Assembly (NCBI RefSeq): GCF_004197395.1
Contig: NZ_SELS01000022.1
Location: forward strand, 1-64,000
DNA from: Paraburkholderia sp. UYCP14C
GTDB lineage: Bacteria; Pseudomonadota; Gammaproteobacteria; Burkholderiales; Burkholderiaceae
Length of the DNA: 64,000 nucleotides
Direction of reading: 5' to 3'
In this document: in pieces, positions 16,882 through 27,254 of the stretch
How the letters are laid out: the number at the start of each line of letters is the position of its first letter
How positions within the stretch are numbered: the first letter of the stretch is position 1
The notes under the pieces: model-generated
Database searches by the model: none
What the model was told of the DNA's origin: nothing
The model's input: only the letters and a program-made list of their open reading frames with translations
Position numbers and translations under genes: made by a program

Positions 16882-18261
16882 TCAGAAACCGTCGGTCAGA
16901 CGCGCCTGCACGTCGGCGAGCGCGACGTCGGCCGAGCCTTCGGCGAGATGCATCGTCAAACGACGTCCGGGTTTTAGCGCCGACGGCGAGCGAATCGCCC
17001 GTCCGTTTTGCGCATCGAGCACGGCCGCATAACCGCGCTCGAGCGTGCGCTGCGGACTCAGCACTTCGAGTCGCGCGCCGAGCATGTCGACGCGCGCGAC
17101 CTGACGTTCATGCTGGCGCGATAGCGCCGCATTCAGACGCTGCGCCAGCGTGTCGACGCGCGTGCGCTCGGCCGCGAGATCCGGACGCCAGCGTTGCCAG
17201 CGCATCTGCAGCAGCGAAAATCGCGCACGAGCGTCGCGCACCGGCCGCGCGCCCGCCGACGCGAGCCGCACGCGCAACTGCTGCAGATGCGTGCGCTGCC
17301 GTGCGAGCCGCTCGGCCGGCGAGACGAGTCGGCGCGCCAGCCAGTCGAGCTGCTGCGCACGCCGCTCCATCATGCGGCCGAACGCGCGCGCGAGTGTCGC
17401 GTGCCGATGATCGAGTTCGCGCAGCAGCATGACGCGCTGCGGACTCACGAGTTCAGCGGCACCGGTCGGCGTGGGCGCGCGTACGTCCGCGGCAAAATCG
17501 GCGATCGTGAAATCGGTCTCGTGACCGACACCGCTCACCACGGGTATCACGCTTTCCGCGATCGCGCGCGCGAGCACTTCTTCGTTGAATGCCCACAGGT
17601 CTTCGATCGAGCCGCCGCCGCGACACACGATCAGCACGTCGACCTCGCGGCGCGCGCCGGCCGCCTCGACCATCGCCGCGAGCTTCGCGCTGACGCCCGC
17701 GCCCTGCACCGGCGCCGGATAAACGATCACCGGAATATGTGGGGCGCGGCGCGACAGCGTCGTCAGCACGTCGCGCAATGCGGCTGCCTGCAACGACGTG
17801 ACGATCCCGATCGCGCGCGGATGCGTCGGCAGCGCGCGCTTGCGCTCGGCGGCGAACAGCCCCTCGGCCTCGAGTTGCGCCTTCAACCGCAAAAACGCTT
17901 CATACAGACGCCCCTGACCGGTGCGGCGCACCGCTTCGACATTCAACTGCAGCTCGCCGCGCGGCTCGTACATCGTGACGAGCGCGCGCACTTCGATGCG
18001 ATCGCCTTCGCGCGGCGTGAATTCGGCGTATTGCGCGCGACCGCGGAACATCACGCAGCGCATCTGCGCTTGCGCGTCCTTGATCGAGAAATACCAGTGG
18101 CCACTCGCGGCGCGCGTGAAGTTCGACACTTCACCGGCGACCCAAACGAGTGGAAACGAGCGTTCGAGCATCGTGCCGATCGCGCGATTGAGTGCGGAGA
18201 CGGGTACGACGACCTCACCGCCGGGTGTGGCCGCGGAAGCAAAAGGATTTTCGGGATTCAT
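16882..18261 (-). CDS. xseA: Exodeoxyribonuclease VII large subunit
   Basis: A 459-residue XseA. An N-terminal OB-fold spans about 15-110 ([28 protein letters not shown]), then the catalytic domain with [11 protein letters not shown]-like [33 protein letters not shown] and [14 protein letters not shown], then a long coiled-coil C-terminal part. Together with XseB it degrades single-stranded DNA to oligonucleotides in repair. xseB is not in this window, which is usual. Length matches the family. Confidence 0.96.
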   Translation of the reverse strand: MNPENPFASAATPGGEVVVPVSALNRAIGTMLERSFPLVWVAGEVSNFTRAASGHWYFSIKDAQAQMRCVMFRGRAQYAEFTPREGDRIEVRALVTMYEPRGELQLNVEAVRRTGQGRLYEAFLRLKAQLEAEGLFAAERKRALPTHPRAIGIVTSLQAAALRDVLTTLSRRAPHIPVIVYPAPVQGAGVSAKLAAMVEAAGARREVDVLIVCRGGGSIEDLWAFNEEVLARAIAESVIPVVSGVGHETDFTIADFAADVRAPTPTGAAELVSPQRVMLLRELDHRHATLARAFGRMMERRAQQLDWLARRLVSPAERLARQRTHLQQLRVRLASAGARPVRDARARFSLLQMRWQRWRPDLAAERTRVDTLAQRLNAALSRQHERQVARVDMLGARLEVLSPQRTLERGYAAVLDAQNGRAIRSPSALKPGRRLTMHLAEGSADVALADVQARLTDGF

Positions 18262-18810
18262 GCGAGGAATAAATAGGCTGGCCGCACAGACGATAGACCG
18301 TGCGACGAGCGGCGTCCAGCCGGAATCGCAGGATTGTTAAAAGTGTCCACATGGCGGGAACCGCCTGACGAATTCCGCCAGAACGCCCGCCAGCGCTAAT
18401 AAATGCCTGGCAGACCCTTGATTTATATGGCATTTACATCTCAGCAACGAGCGAGCGCTCCGATCCAAAGTGCACGGAATGGCCATCCTGGACGATCGGA
18501 TGGCAGGTTCTCCACAAAGTTATCCACAGACTGTGGGCGACCCCACATAGCGTCGACCGGCCTGCGTCGAGCCCCGCGCGACTTGCCGGGCGGGACGCCC
18601 GCGCGCTAGAGTGGCGGGTTCGACGGCATGCCGATCGTGCGGCGCGCCGCGGAGCTTGCCGGCCTGAGGCCGATAGGCGCGAACCCTTTGCCGCGCCGTT
18701 TGCACCTCATTTTTCGACCGTATTTGCATTCGATTGATTGCCCGGAGAACCGCGTTGATGTTGACCCCGCGTAATGCGCACGGCATGCAGTTCTTGCCCG
18801 CAACCCGCCC
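18262..18810. other. 549-base intergenic stretch with DnaA-box-like sites
   Basis: Lies between the divergent xseA and lpxK genes and has no credible coding frame. The only marked element is the pair of DnaA-box-like sites at 18508-18528. In related genomes, as I recall, exbB and exbD often sit upstream of lpxK; no trace of them is visible here. Confidence 0.5.
18508..18528 (+). promoter_or_regulatory. Pair of DnaA-box-like sites
   Basis: TTATCCACA (18520-18528) is an exact match to the consensus DnaA box, and TTCTCCACA (18508-18516) differs by one base. Their starts are 12 bases apart in the same orientation. They could make the xseA/lpxK promoter region responsive to DnaA or titrate DnaA. 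Confidence 0.5.
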
Positions 18811-19827
18811 ATGAGCGAACTCGGCGACCGCCTCGAAGCGCGCTTCGCGCGCGAATGGCAGCAACGTGGACCGTTCGCATGGGCGTTGACGCCGCTCGCC
18901 TGCGTGTTCGGTGCGATCGCGGCCGCGCGCCGCGCCGCGTTTTCGCTCGGCTGGCTGCAGTCGGTGCGCGTCGGCGTGCCGGTGGTGGTGGTCGGCAACG
19001 TGACGGTCGGCGGTACCGGCAAGACACCGACCGTCATCGCGCTCGTCGAAGCGTTGCGCGCCGCGGGCTTTACGCCTGGCATCGTGTCGCGCGGCTATGG
19101 TGCGCGCGTGCGCACGCCCACCCAAGTGACGCCCGGTTCGTCGGCACGCGTCGGCGGCGACGAGCCGTTGCTGATTGCGCGCCGCACCGGTGCCCCCGTG
19201 TGGGTCTGTCCCGATCGCGTCGCCGCCGCGCAGGCGCTGTGCGCCGCGCATCGCGACGTCGACGTGATCGTCAGCGACGACGGCTTGCAGCACTATCGCC
19301 TCGCGCGCGACGTCGAACTCGTCGTGTTCGATCACCGGCTCGGCGGCAACGGCTTCCTGCTGCCGGCCGGGCCGCTGCGCGAGCCGCTGTCGCGCCGTCG
19401 CGACGCGACGCTGATCAACGATCCGTATGTGCGCACGCTGCCCGCGTGGCCGAACACGTTCGCGCTGCAGCTCGCGCCCGCCGATGCGTGGCATCTCGAC
19501 AATCCCGCGCTGCGCCGCCCGCTCGCGCAATTCGCCGGTCAGCGCGTGCTGGCCGCGGCCGGCATCGGCGCGCCGGAACGCTTTTTCGCGACAGTGCGCG
19601 CGGCCGGCCTCGCGCCCACGACCCGCGCACTGCCCGACCACTACGCGTTCGAGCGCAATCCATTCACCGACGTCGACGCCGACGCGATCCTGATTACGGA
19701 AAAGGATGCGGTAAAATTGGGGGCCTGGCACGACGCGCGCATCTGGGTAGTCCCGGTCGAAGCCGCGCTTGATCACCGCCTCACTGCATTAGTTGTGGAG
19801 AAAGTCCGTGGACGCTCGCCTGCTTGA
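18811..19827 (+). CDS. lpxK: Tetraacyldisaccharide 4'-kinase
   Basis: A 338-residue inner-membrane kinase that phosphorylates the 4' position of the lipid A disaccharide precursor. A hydrophobic N-terminal membrane helix (about 22-45) is followed by a P-loop at 62-72 ([11 protein letters not shown]), the SRGYGA block and the [19 protein letters not shown] segment. Its last 20 bases overlap the start of the Trm112-like gene, and kdsB follows, so lipid A and KDO steps are encoded together. No Shine-Dalgarno site is obvious before the ATG. Confidence 0.96.
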   Translation: MSELGDRLEARFAREWQQRGPFAWALTPLACVFGAIAAARRAAFSLGWLQSVRVGVPVVVVGNVTVGGTGKTPTVIALVEALRAAGFTPGIVSRGYGARVRTPTQVTPGSSARVGGDEPLLIARRTGAPVWVCPDRVAAAQALCAAHRDVDVIVSDDGLQHYRLARDVELVVFDHRLGGNGFLLPAGPLREPLSRRRDATLINDPYVRTLPAWPNTFALQLAPADAWHLDNPALRRPLAQFAGQRVLAAAGIGAPERFFATVRAAGLAPTTRALPDHYAFERNPFTDVDADAILITEKDAVKLGAWHDARIWVVPVEAALDHRLTALVVEKVRGRSPA

Positions 19828-20011
19828 AATCCTCGTCTGCCCGATCTGCAAGGGCCCGCTCAGCTACGATCGCGCCGCGCAGGAACTGATCTGCAACGCG
19901 GACAAGCTCGCCTATCCGATCCGCGACGGCATTCCCGTGATGCTCGTCGACGAAGCGCGGCAGACCGTCGAAGGCACGCCGGTCGACCTGAATCCCGGCT
20001 CGGTCGCCTGA
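19808..20011 (+). CDS. Trm112-like zinc-ribbon-type small protein
   Basis: A 67-residue protein of the Trm112/YcaR type: [14 protein letters not shown] at the start and a [10 protein letters not shown] core. Only the first CxxC pair is present, as in most bacterial members, so metal binding is doubtful. A GTG start at 19808 is preferred because GGAG sits seven bases upstream. It overlaps the end of lpxK by 20 bases, implying translational coupling. Its role in bacteria is unclear; it almost always accompanies lpxK and kdsB. Confidence 0.9.
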   Translation: MDARLLEILVCPICKGPLSYDRAAQELICNADKLAYPIRDGIPVMLVDEARQTVEGTPVDLNPGSVA

Positions 20012-20210
20012 AGCGGCGCGCCGCTGCATCGAGGCGGCGTACCGTCTCGCTCGCGCGCGGGCCGCGGCAATTCGACGCCCCCGCTCGCCCCACAGGTGCT
20101 CCGCAATCGATCCGCAGCCGTTTTCGCCCTTCCGGCTTATGTCCGACTCTGCGTGCGCGTCGCGCGCGCAGCCTCTTCCTCCGGCCTGATCGCCTCCCGT
20201 CTCTGATCCG

Positions 20211-21883
<1,673 letters not shown>

Positions 21884-21923
21884 GCCGGATTGGTCTAAAC
21901 ATTACTGCTGTTCGCGTCTGACG

Positions 21924-21953
21924 AAAAACCCGCCCACTTTGGGCGGGTTTTTT
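21924..21953 (+). terminator. Rho-independent terminator after adk
   Basis: A 13-base perfect stem (21924-21936 with 21940-21952), a three-base loop and a run of T to 21953. The stem is GC-rich at its tip (CCCGCCCA / TGGGCGGG). Confidence 0.95.
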
Positions 21954-22071
21954 ATTGACGGGTCCTCAAACCCGAAGCGACAAGCGTGCGGATGGCTCAG
22001 CCGAATAGTTAGTTTTCCCTGGCGCTCGAATGCCGCCGCCCCGTTCGCTTTCCGCATCGCAACACAGCCGC

Positions 22072-22077
22072 TACAAT
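22072..22077 (+). promoter_or_regulatory. Candidate -10 box for the SDR gene
   Basis: TACAAT at 22072-22077 matches the sigma-70 -10 consensus in five of six positions, about 60 bases before the start. The -35 region (TTTCCG, spacer 17) is weak. Confidence 0.4.
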
Positions 22078-22137
22078 CGACCGTCGATAAATGTTTCGAT
22101 CGAGACAGCACTGAATAATCGTAGCAAAGGAGAAAAC

Positions 22138-22896
22138 ATGGAGATTCGAGACAACGTGTTCCTGATCACCGGCGGTGCATCAGGGCTCGGCGCCGCCACC
22201 GCGCGCCTGCTCGTCGAGAACGGCGGCAAGGTCGTGCTCGCTGACCTGAATCTGGATGCGGGCGAGGCGCTCGCGAAGGAGCTCGGCGGCGTATTTGTCA
22301 AATGCGACGTGAGCCGGGAGGAGGACGCGCAACAGGCCGTCGAAGCCGCGACGAAGCTCGGCACGCTGCGCGGTCTAGTCAACTGCGCGGGCGTCGCACC
22401 GGCCGCGAAGACCGTCGGCAAGGATGGCCCCCATTCGCTCGATCTGTTCACGCGCACGATCTCGATCAACCTGATCGGCACGTTCAACATGATCCGGCTC
22501 GCCGCGGTGCAGATGTCGAAGAACGAGCCGAATGCCAACGGCGAGCGCGGCGTAATCATCAACACAGCGTCGGTCGCCGCGTTCGACGGCCAGATCGGCC
22601 AGGCGGCCTACTCCGCGTCGAAGAGTGGCGTGGTCGGCATGACGCTGCCGATCGCGCGCGACCTGTCGCGCAACGCGATCCGCGTGATGACGATCGCCCC
22701 CGGCATCTTCGAAACGCCAATGCTGCTCGGCATGCCGCAGGAAGTGCAGGACGCGCTCGGCGCGATGGTGCCGTTCCCGCCGCGTCTGGGCAAACCGGCC
22801 GAATACGCGATGCTCGCCAAGCAGATCTTCGACAATCCGATGCTGAACGGCGAGGTGATCCGGCTGGACGGCGCGATCCGTATGCAGCCGAAGTGA
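22138..22896 (+). CDS. Short-chain dehydrogenase, 3-hydroxyacyl-CoA dehydrogenase type II-like
   Basis: A 252-residue SDR. The NAD-binding TGGASGLG lies near residue 10, the catalytic Ser-Tyr-Lys set is in [21 protein letters not shown], and the [20 protein letters not shown] segment plus the [13 protein letters not shown] end match 3-hydroxy-2-methylbutyryl-CoA / 3-hydroxyacyl-CoA dehydrogenases (HSD17B10-like). It would oxidise 3-hydroxyacyl-CoA with NAD in fatty-acid or isoleucine breakdown. AAAGGAG precedes the ATG at 22138. It is monocistronic, bounded by terminators. Confidence 0.93.
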   Translation: MEIRDNVFLITGGASGLGAATARLLVENGGKVVLADLNLDAGEALAKELGGVFVKCDVSREEDAQQAVEAATKLGTLRGLVNCAGVAPAAKTVGKDGPHSLDLFTRTISINLIGTFNMIRLAAVQMSKNEPNANGERGVIINTASVAAFDGQIGQAAYSASKSGVVGMTLPIARDLSRNAIRVMTIAPGIFETPMLLGMPQEVQDALGAMVPFPPRLGKPAEYAMLAKQIFDNPMLNGEVIRLDGAIRMQPK

Positions 22897-22918
22897 GGAT
22901 CGACTGGCGATCGGTCTG

Positions 22919-22994
22919 ATCGCCGTATGCGCGGCCAGGGCCCGCATACGGCGATAAAGAAACGCCTGCACATGTGTGACATGTGCAGGCGTTT
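22919..22994. terminator. Tandem strong hairpins between convergent SDR and sirB1-type genes
   Basis: Two perfect stems stand side by side: 13 bases (22919-22931 with 22943-22955) and 15 bases (22960-22974 with 22980-22994, five-base loop). T-rich tracts follow on both strands, so the second hairpin can terminate from either side. Confidence 0.85.
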
Positions 22995-23024
22995 GTGTTT
23001 TATGCAGCGCGAAACCGCGCGGCG

Positions 23025-23867
23025 CTACTCGCCGCCGTCGTGCCGCGTGCGCTGCCGCAATTCATGCAGCTGCGATTCGACCACAGTGGCGTCTTCCGCA
23101 TCGGGACGATCCCCGAGGTAGCTTTCAAGGTCTTCTAGCGCGGGCCGCAGATAATCGAGCCGCGCATACGCGAAGCCCCGATCGCGCACTTCCTCGATAT
23201 TGTCCGGCAGCAGAATGACGAGCCGCTGTTGCACCGCGAGCAGACGTTGCCAGCGCTCGGTCTGCAGATAGATCGCCTTCAGGTTGCGCAACATCCGCGC
23301 GACGATCTCGCGACGCGTGGCCGGTTGCAGCAGCATGCGCAGCGCGCGCCCGACCGAATCGCCGGCCGATGCGACGTACGGCTCGAGCATCTCGACCATC
23401 TGCGACTCGGACAGCGAGTGACCGGTGGTCGGGTCGAGCATCACGTCGCCGTCGGGCGTGGTCACGCGCAGCAGGAAGTGGCCCGGGAACGACACCCCGC
23501 GCACCGGAACGCCGAATTGCTCGGCCATCTCCAGATAGAGCACCGCGAGCGAAATCGGAATGCCGCGGCGACGCTTCAGCACGACGTTCAGATGACTGTT
23601 GTCGGGGTCGTAGTAGTCGTTCAGATTGCTCGCGAAACCGAGTTCGCGGAAAAAGAAACGATTGAGGATGCCAACTTTCTGGCGGATGTCGGCATCGTCG
23701 GGCATGCGGCGGCGCAGCCGCAACACCAGCTCGTCGATCTCGGCGAGCACCGACTGCAGATCGAGGTCGGGATAGGCGTCCTGCGCGAGCGAGAGCGCCG
23801 TCTCGGTCAGCGGCAGACTCTCGTCTTCGGCGACGAGCGTACTGAAATAATCGAGAACCCGCGACAT
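23025..23867 (-). CDS. SirB1-family transglutaminase-like / TPR protein
   Basis: A 280-residue protein of the SirB1/YchA family. The N-terminal 180 residues carry a transglutaminase-like fold (RRGIPISLAVLYLEMAEQFGVPVRGVSFPGHFLLR, then DPTTG), and the rest is TPR-like helices. The catalytic Cys of true transglutaminases is not visible in that block, so a structural role is more likely. It starts five bases after murJ ends on the same strand, so the two form an operon. The exact function is unknown. Confidence 0.88.
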   Translation of the reverse strand: MSRVLDYFSTLVAEDESLPLTETALSLAQDAYPDLDLQSVLAEIDELVLRLRRRMPDDADIRQKVGILNRFFFRELGFASNLNDYYDPDNSHLNVVLKRRRGIPISLAVLYLEMAEQFGVPVRGVSFPGHFLLRVTTPDGDVMLDPTTGHSLSESQMVEMLEPYVASAGDSVGRALRMLLQPATRREIVARMLRNLKAIYLQTERWQRLLAVQQRLVILLPDNIEEVRDRGFAYARLDYLRPALEDLESYLGDRPDAEDATVVESQLHELRQRTRHDGGE

Positions 23868-23872
23868 GGTGA

Positions 23873-25423
23873 TCACTTCACTCGCCTTTTGAAATACGCG
23901 TACTTGAAGCCCATCAGCCAAAGCATACCGAAATATAGCGCGGCGAACAGCACGAGACACGCACCGAGCAACGCCATGCGACTGACCGGCTGGCTACGCA
24001 TGCCGATCCAGTCGAAGCTGATCGCGAGCCAGCGCATCACGCCGGCGAGCACGAGGCACGCGCCGAGCAACTGCACGAAAAACTTGAGCCAACCGCTCGA
24101 CGGCATATAGATGCCGCGTTTGCGCAGACCAATGAACAGCAGCAACGCGTTGACGCAAGCGCCAAGCCCGACGCTCAGCGTGAGACCTGCGTGCGCGAAC
24201 ACCGGCACGAACGCATAGTTGCTCAGCTGCGTGACGACCAGCACGCCAATGCCGATCTTCACCGGCGTCTTGATGTCCTGCTTCGCGTAGAAGCCCGGCG
24301 CGAGGATCTTGATCAGGATCAGACCGATCAGGCCGATGCCGTAGGCGGCAAGTGCGCGGCTCACCATCACGACCGAGTTGCCGTCGAACTTGCCGTAGTT
24401 GAACAGCACGGCAGTCAACGGCTGCGCGAAGAAGAACAGCGCGATCGCGCTCGGCGCGGCGAGCAGGAACGTCACGCGCAGCCCCCAGTCGAGCAGCGAC
24501 GAATACTCGTGCGAATCGGCATCGACGTGCGCCTTCGACAGGCTCGGCAGCAGGATCGTGCCCAGCGCGACGCCGAGCAGCGCGGTCGGAAACTCCATCA
24601 GCCGGTCGGCGTAGTTGATCCAGGACACCGCGCCCGGGCCGATGTGCGACGCGATGTTGGTGTTGATGATCAGGCTGATCTGCGCGACCGACACTGCGAA
24701 CATCGCCGGCACCATCTTCGCGAGCACCCGCTTGACGCCACGATGCGCGAGCGCGCGCAGCGGGTTCAGGCCGATGCGCGGCACCATGTCGATCTTCTTG
24801 AGGCCCGGCAGCTGCACGATGAATTGCAGCACGCCACCGACGATCACCGCCCACGCGAGCGCATAGACCGGCGTTTGCAGGCGCGGAGCGAGAAACACCG
24901 CCGAGACGATGAACGCGACGTTCAACAGCACCGGCGCGAACGCGGGTAACGAAAAGTTCTTGTACGTGTTCAGCACGCCCGACGCCAGCGACGTCAGCGA
25001 AATGAAAATGATGTACGGGAACATGATGCGCGTCATCGCGACCGCGAGCTGGTACGCGTGGCCCTCGTGCGCGAGGCCCGACGCGACCACGAACACGACG
25101 CCCGACGCGCCGACCACGCCGATCACCGACAGCACGGCGAGCGCCCACGCGAGCACGGTCGAGGTCGCGTCGACGAGGGCCTTGGTGGCATCGTGGCCTT
25201 GCTGGTTCTTGAACTCGGCGAGGATCGGCACGAAGGCCTGCGAAAACGCACCTTCGGCGGAAATGCGGCGCAGCAGGTTCGGAATGCGAAAGGCGACGTA
25301 GAAAGCGTCAGTGTATTGACTGGCGCCGAACGCACGGGCGATCAGCGTTTCACGGGCCAGTCCGGTCACGCGCGACAGCAGCGTGAAGCCGCTGACCGTC
25401 AGCAGGGCTCGGAATAGATTCAT
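23873..25423 (-). CDS. murJ: Lipid II flippase
   Basis: A 516-residue MOP-superfamily flippase with about 14 membrane helices that moves lipid II across the inner membrane for peptidoglycan synthesis. The N-terminal TVSGFTLLSRVTGLARETL and RIPNLLRRISAEGAFSQAFVP blocks are diagnostic of MurJ, including the conserved arginines in the cavity. A -10 TATAAT lies only 10-15 bases before the ATG with no Shine-Dalgarno site, so translation from a nearly leaderless mRNA is possible. Confidence 0.97.
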   Translation of the reverse strand: MNLFRALLTVSGFTLLSRVTGLARETLIARAFGASQYTDAFYVAFRIPNLLRRISAEGAFSQAFVPILAEFKNQQGHDATKALVDATSTVLAWALAVLSVIGVVGASGVVFVVASGLAHEGHAYQLAVAMTRIMFPYIIFISLTSLASGVLNTYKNFSLPAFAPVLLNVAFIVSAVFLAPRLQTPVYALAWAVIVGGVLQFIVQLPGLKKIDMVPRIGLNPLRALAHRGVKRVLAKMVPAMFAVSVAQISLIINTNIASHIGPGAVSWINYADRLMEFPTALLGVALGTILLPSLSKAHVDADSHEYSSLLDWGLRVTFLLAAPSAIALFFFAQPLTAVLFNYGKFDGNSVVMVSRALAAYGIGLIGLILIKILAPGFYAKQDIKTPVKIGIGVLVVTQLSNYAFVPVFAHAGLTLSVGLGACVNALLLFIGLRKRGIYMPSSGWLKFFVQLLGACLVLAGVMRWLAISFDWIGMRSQPVSRMALLGACLVLFAALYFGMLWLMGFKYAYFKRRVK

Positions 25424-25432
25424 GGGGCGCTT

Positions 25433-25438
25433 ATTATA
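25433..25438 (-). promoter_or_regulatory. -10 box directly upstream of murJ
   Basis: On the minus strand a perfect TATAAT ends ten bases before the murJ ATG (25423). Transcription would begin about three or four bases before the start codon. The -35 region is not consensus. Confidence 0.5.
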
Positions 25439-25655
25439 CGGGTCCCGCCAATGCGGGCGACGAGCCGGAACGCGATTCGGACCGATTTGCCACGCGGACG
25501 TTCGCCGCGATCGGCGGAAAAGCGTGATTTTTTGTGTTTTCCGCGGTCGTCCCGGCGGCGCCTGCGTCTTCCAGCGGCGCCCTCGCAGGAGGGGCAGCGC
25601 ATAAGCGCCAACATCACGCTGCTCCGGTCACTGTGGTGCCGTCGCGCGTTTTCCG

Positions 25656-25685
25656 TTGTCACGTGCCTGATTTTGTTGCTATAAT
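25656..25685 (+). promoter_or_regulatory. rpsT: Sigma-70 promoter of rpsT
   Basis: TTGTCA (25656-25661), an 18-base spacer and a perfect TATAAT (25680-25685). Transcription would start near 25692 and give an approximately 240-base leader before rpsT. The rest of the 508-base gap 25424-25931 holds no credible gene. Confidence 0.75.
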
Positions 25686-25931
25686 CGTCGGTTTCGAAGC
25701 TTGCTCAGTTTTCGAATGGTCTTCGGACGGGATTCTCAGGTTGGCGCAACGCCGCCTGTCAATGCATCCGGATACCTGAAAACACGGGCCCGCCTTCGCG
25801 TAGTTCGATCGATTTTTTCGACACTTTTGCGCCCTTGGGCAATCGCTTCCAAGGGTTCGGATCGAGAAGCAGCACCTCGCCTATTCAATCAAGGTCGGGT
25901 ACTGGAAACAGGAACAGGATAAGGAACCGTC

Positions 25932-26210
25932 ATGGCTAACTCCGCACAAGCACGCAAGCGCGCCCGCCAGGCCGCGAAGGCAAACTCGCACAACTCGGCA
26001 CTGCGCTCGAAGTTCCGCACGGCTATCAAGGCTGTCCGCAAGGCAATCGACGCAGGCGACCAGGCTAAGGCCGCCGAAATCTTCAAGGCATCGTCGAAGA
26101 CCATCGACATCATCGCCGACAAGAACATCATTCACAAGAACAAGGCAGCTCGCCACAAGAGCCGCCTCGCTGCAGCCATCAAGGGTCTGCAAGCGCCCGC
26201 AGCGCAGTAA
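25932..26210 (+). CDS. rpsT: 30S ribosomal protein S20
   Basis: A 92-residue, strongly basic helical protein that begins [14 protein letters not shown] and ends in [19 protein letters not shown], the S20 signature. It binds 16S rRNA early in 30S assembly. An AAGGA site precedes the ATG. It is transcribed alone from a strong promoter with a long leader, which could allow the translational autoregulation known for S20, and it ends at a hairpin with a T-run. Confidence 0.98.
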   Translation: MANSAQARKRARQAAKANSHNSALRSKFRTAIKAVRKAIDAGDQAKAAEIFKASSKTIDIIADKNIIHKNKAARHKSRLAAAIKGLQAPAAQ

Positions 26211-26259
26211 TTCCGGTCGGCCCGCTCCGGCGGGCTACCTCCTGTTTCCGCTGCACAAG

Positions 26260-26283
26260 AAGCCCGCTTTGGCGGGCTTTTTT
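26260..26283 (+). terminator. Rho-independent terminator after rpsT
   Basis: AAGCCCGC (26260-26267) pairs with GCGGGCTT (26272-26279), followed by T to 26283, about 50 bases past the rpsT stop. Confidence 0.92.
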
Positions 26284-26343
26284 GTTTTCGCCGGCCGTAT
26301 GCGCTCGCTCACGCCGCTGCGCACGCTGGATGACCAGCCACAA

Positions 26344-26368
26344 AAAAACCCGCTGCTCGCGGGTTTTT
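26344..26368. terminator. Bidirectional terminator between rpsT and the DUF3579 gene
   Basis: AAAAACCCGC (26344-26353) pairs with GCGGGTTTTT (26359-26368) around a five-base loop. T-tracts appear on both strands, so it also ends the minus-strand DUF3579 transcript whose stop is at 26402. Confidence 0.9.
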
Positions 26369-26401
26369 GCTTTTGCTTATCGCCGAACCGGCCAGCTTGC
26401 G

Positions 26402-26749
26402 TCAGATCACGTGCCGCTTGGCTTGCGGCGCAGGCGCATGCTCGAGCTCCAGTTCACACGCCTCGGTGACGAGAAGGTCGTTGTCTTTCGCGAAGTTCAG
26501 CACGAAATCGAAGGCCATCGGCTCGATGTCGCGCAGCCGCGAATCGAGGATCACACACTTGAGGTCGCCGATCATAGTCGGCCGCACGTACAGCGAGTAC
26601 TGCATATACGCATTCGGCCCCTTCCTCGTGCCGGGCCCGAACGACGACATGACGCCCGCGAGCCGCTCCGACCAGTCGCTCGGCCGAAACTTTTTTCCGG
26701 TCGACGTAATGCCCTGAATGAAATACTCGATTGGAGCTGCTTCGGCCAT
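26402..26749 (-). CDS. DUF3579 protein
   Basis: A 115-residue protein of family DUF3579 (YFIQGITSTGKKFRPSDWSERLAGVMSSF is its conserved opening, with the end FDFVLNFAKDNDLLV also conserved). It is soluble, without signal peptide or membrane segment. Function is unknown. It lies head to head with argF, an arrangement I recall from other betaproteobacteria. The ATG at 26749 follows a modest AGG site; the longer frame to 26908 has no support. Confidence 0.85.
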   Translation of the reverse strand: MAEAAPIEYFIQGITSTGKKFRPSDWSERLAGVMSSFGPGTRKGPNAYMQYSLYVRPTMIGDLKCVILDSRLRDIEPMAFDFVLNFAKDNDLLVTEACELELEHAPAPQAKRHVI

Positions 26750-27254
26750 GTAGAAATACCTGTGTGACTGCCCAGCGGAATGACGGCCAACCGGCGACGC
26801 CAGATGCACGTCCGAATTCGCCGCAAGCGACGTGCACGGCAAGCGCTTGCAGCCACCTGCGACGTACGTGGGACCTGGCACTAACGCAACAATGACGAGC
26901 CGCACCACGAGAACCGCTGCGGCGAACCGGCTGAACCGCTCTGGCGCCTGTCATGACGGCCACGCCGTGACAGGCTTTCCGCGCCACGCGAGCCGCGTTT
27001 CTTCATGCGAAACACCGGCCTGCTGGGCTTTGGGATAACCTGTAGATTATAGCGCAGCAGGCCCTTTTCCGCAGCGCACACAAGCGCTCTTCGATGGCCT
27101 TGCCAAGCCCGACGCCACGCTTTCGGAGCGCTTTCGCCAGCTTCCGGCCGACTCGTCAAACGGGGCGAAATCCTTTATGCTGCATAGAGTTACCACCAAT
27201 CCGACGGCGGCGCAGTCCGGCAATCCTGCCGGGTGAGACCGCCGTATTTGTTTC
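26750..27254. other. 505-base divergent gap before argF, with a bulged hairpin
   Basis: No credible gene. An inverted repeat at 26946-26975 (GCCTGTCA...TGACAGGC with a three-base bulge and CAC loop) is followed by TTT on the plus strand, so it resembles a weak terminator although no plus-strand gene precedes it. A candidate argF promoter lies near the right end. Confidence 0.45.
27152..27181 (+). promoter_or_regulatory. argF: Candidate argF promoter
   Basis: TCGTCA (27152-27157), an 18-base spacer and TATGCT (27176-27181), giving a leader of about 67 bases. Both boxes deviate from consensus. Confidence 0.35.

Noticed and set aside
18508-18528. A replication origin
   Set aside because: Only two DnaA-box-like sites, no AT-rich unwinding region and no dnaA, dnaN, repA or parAB nearby.
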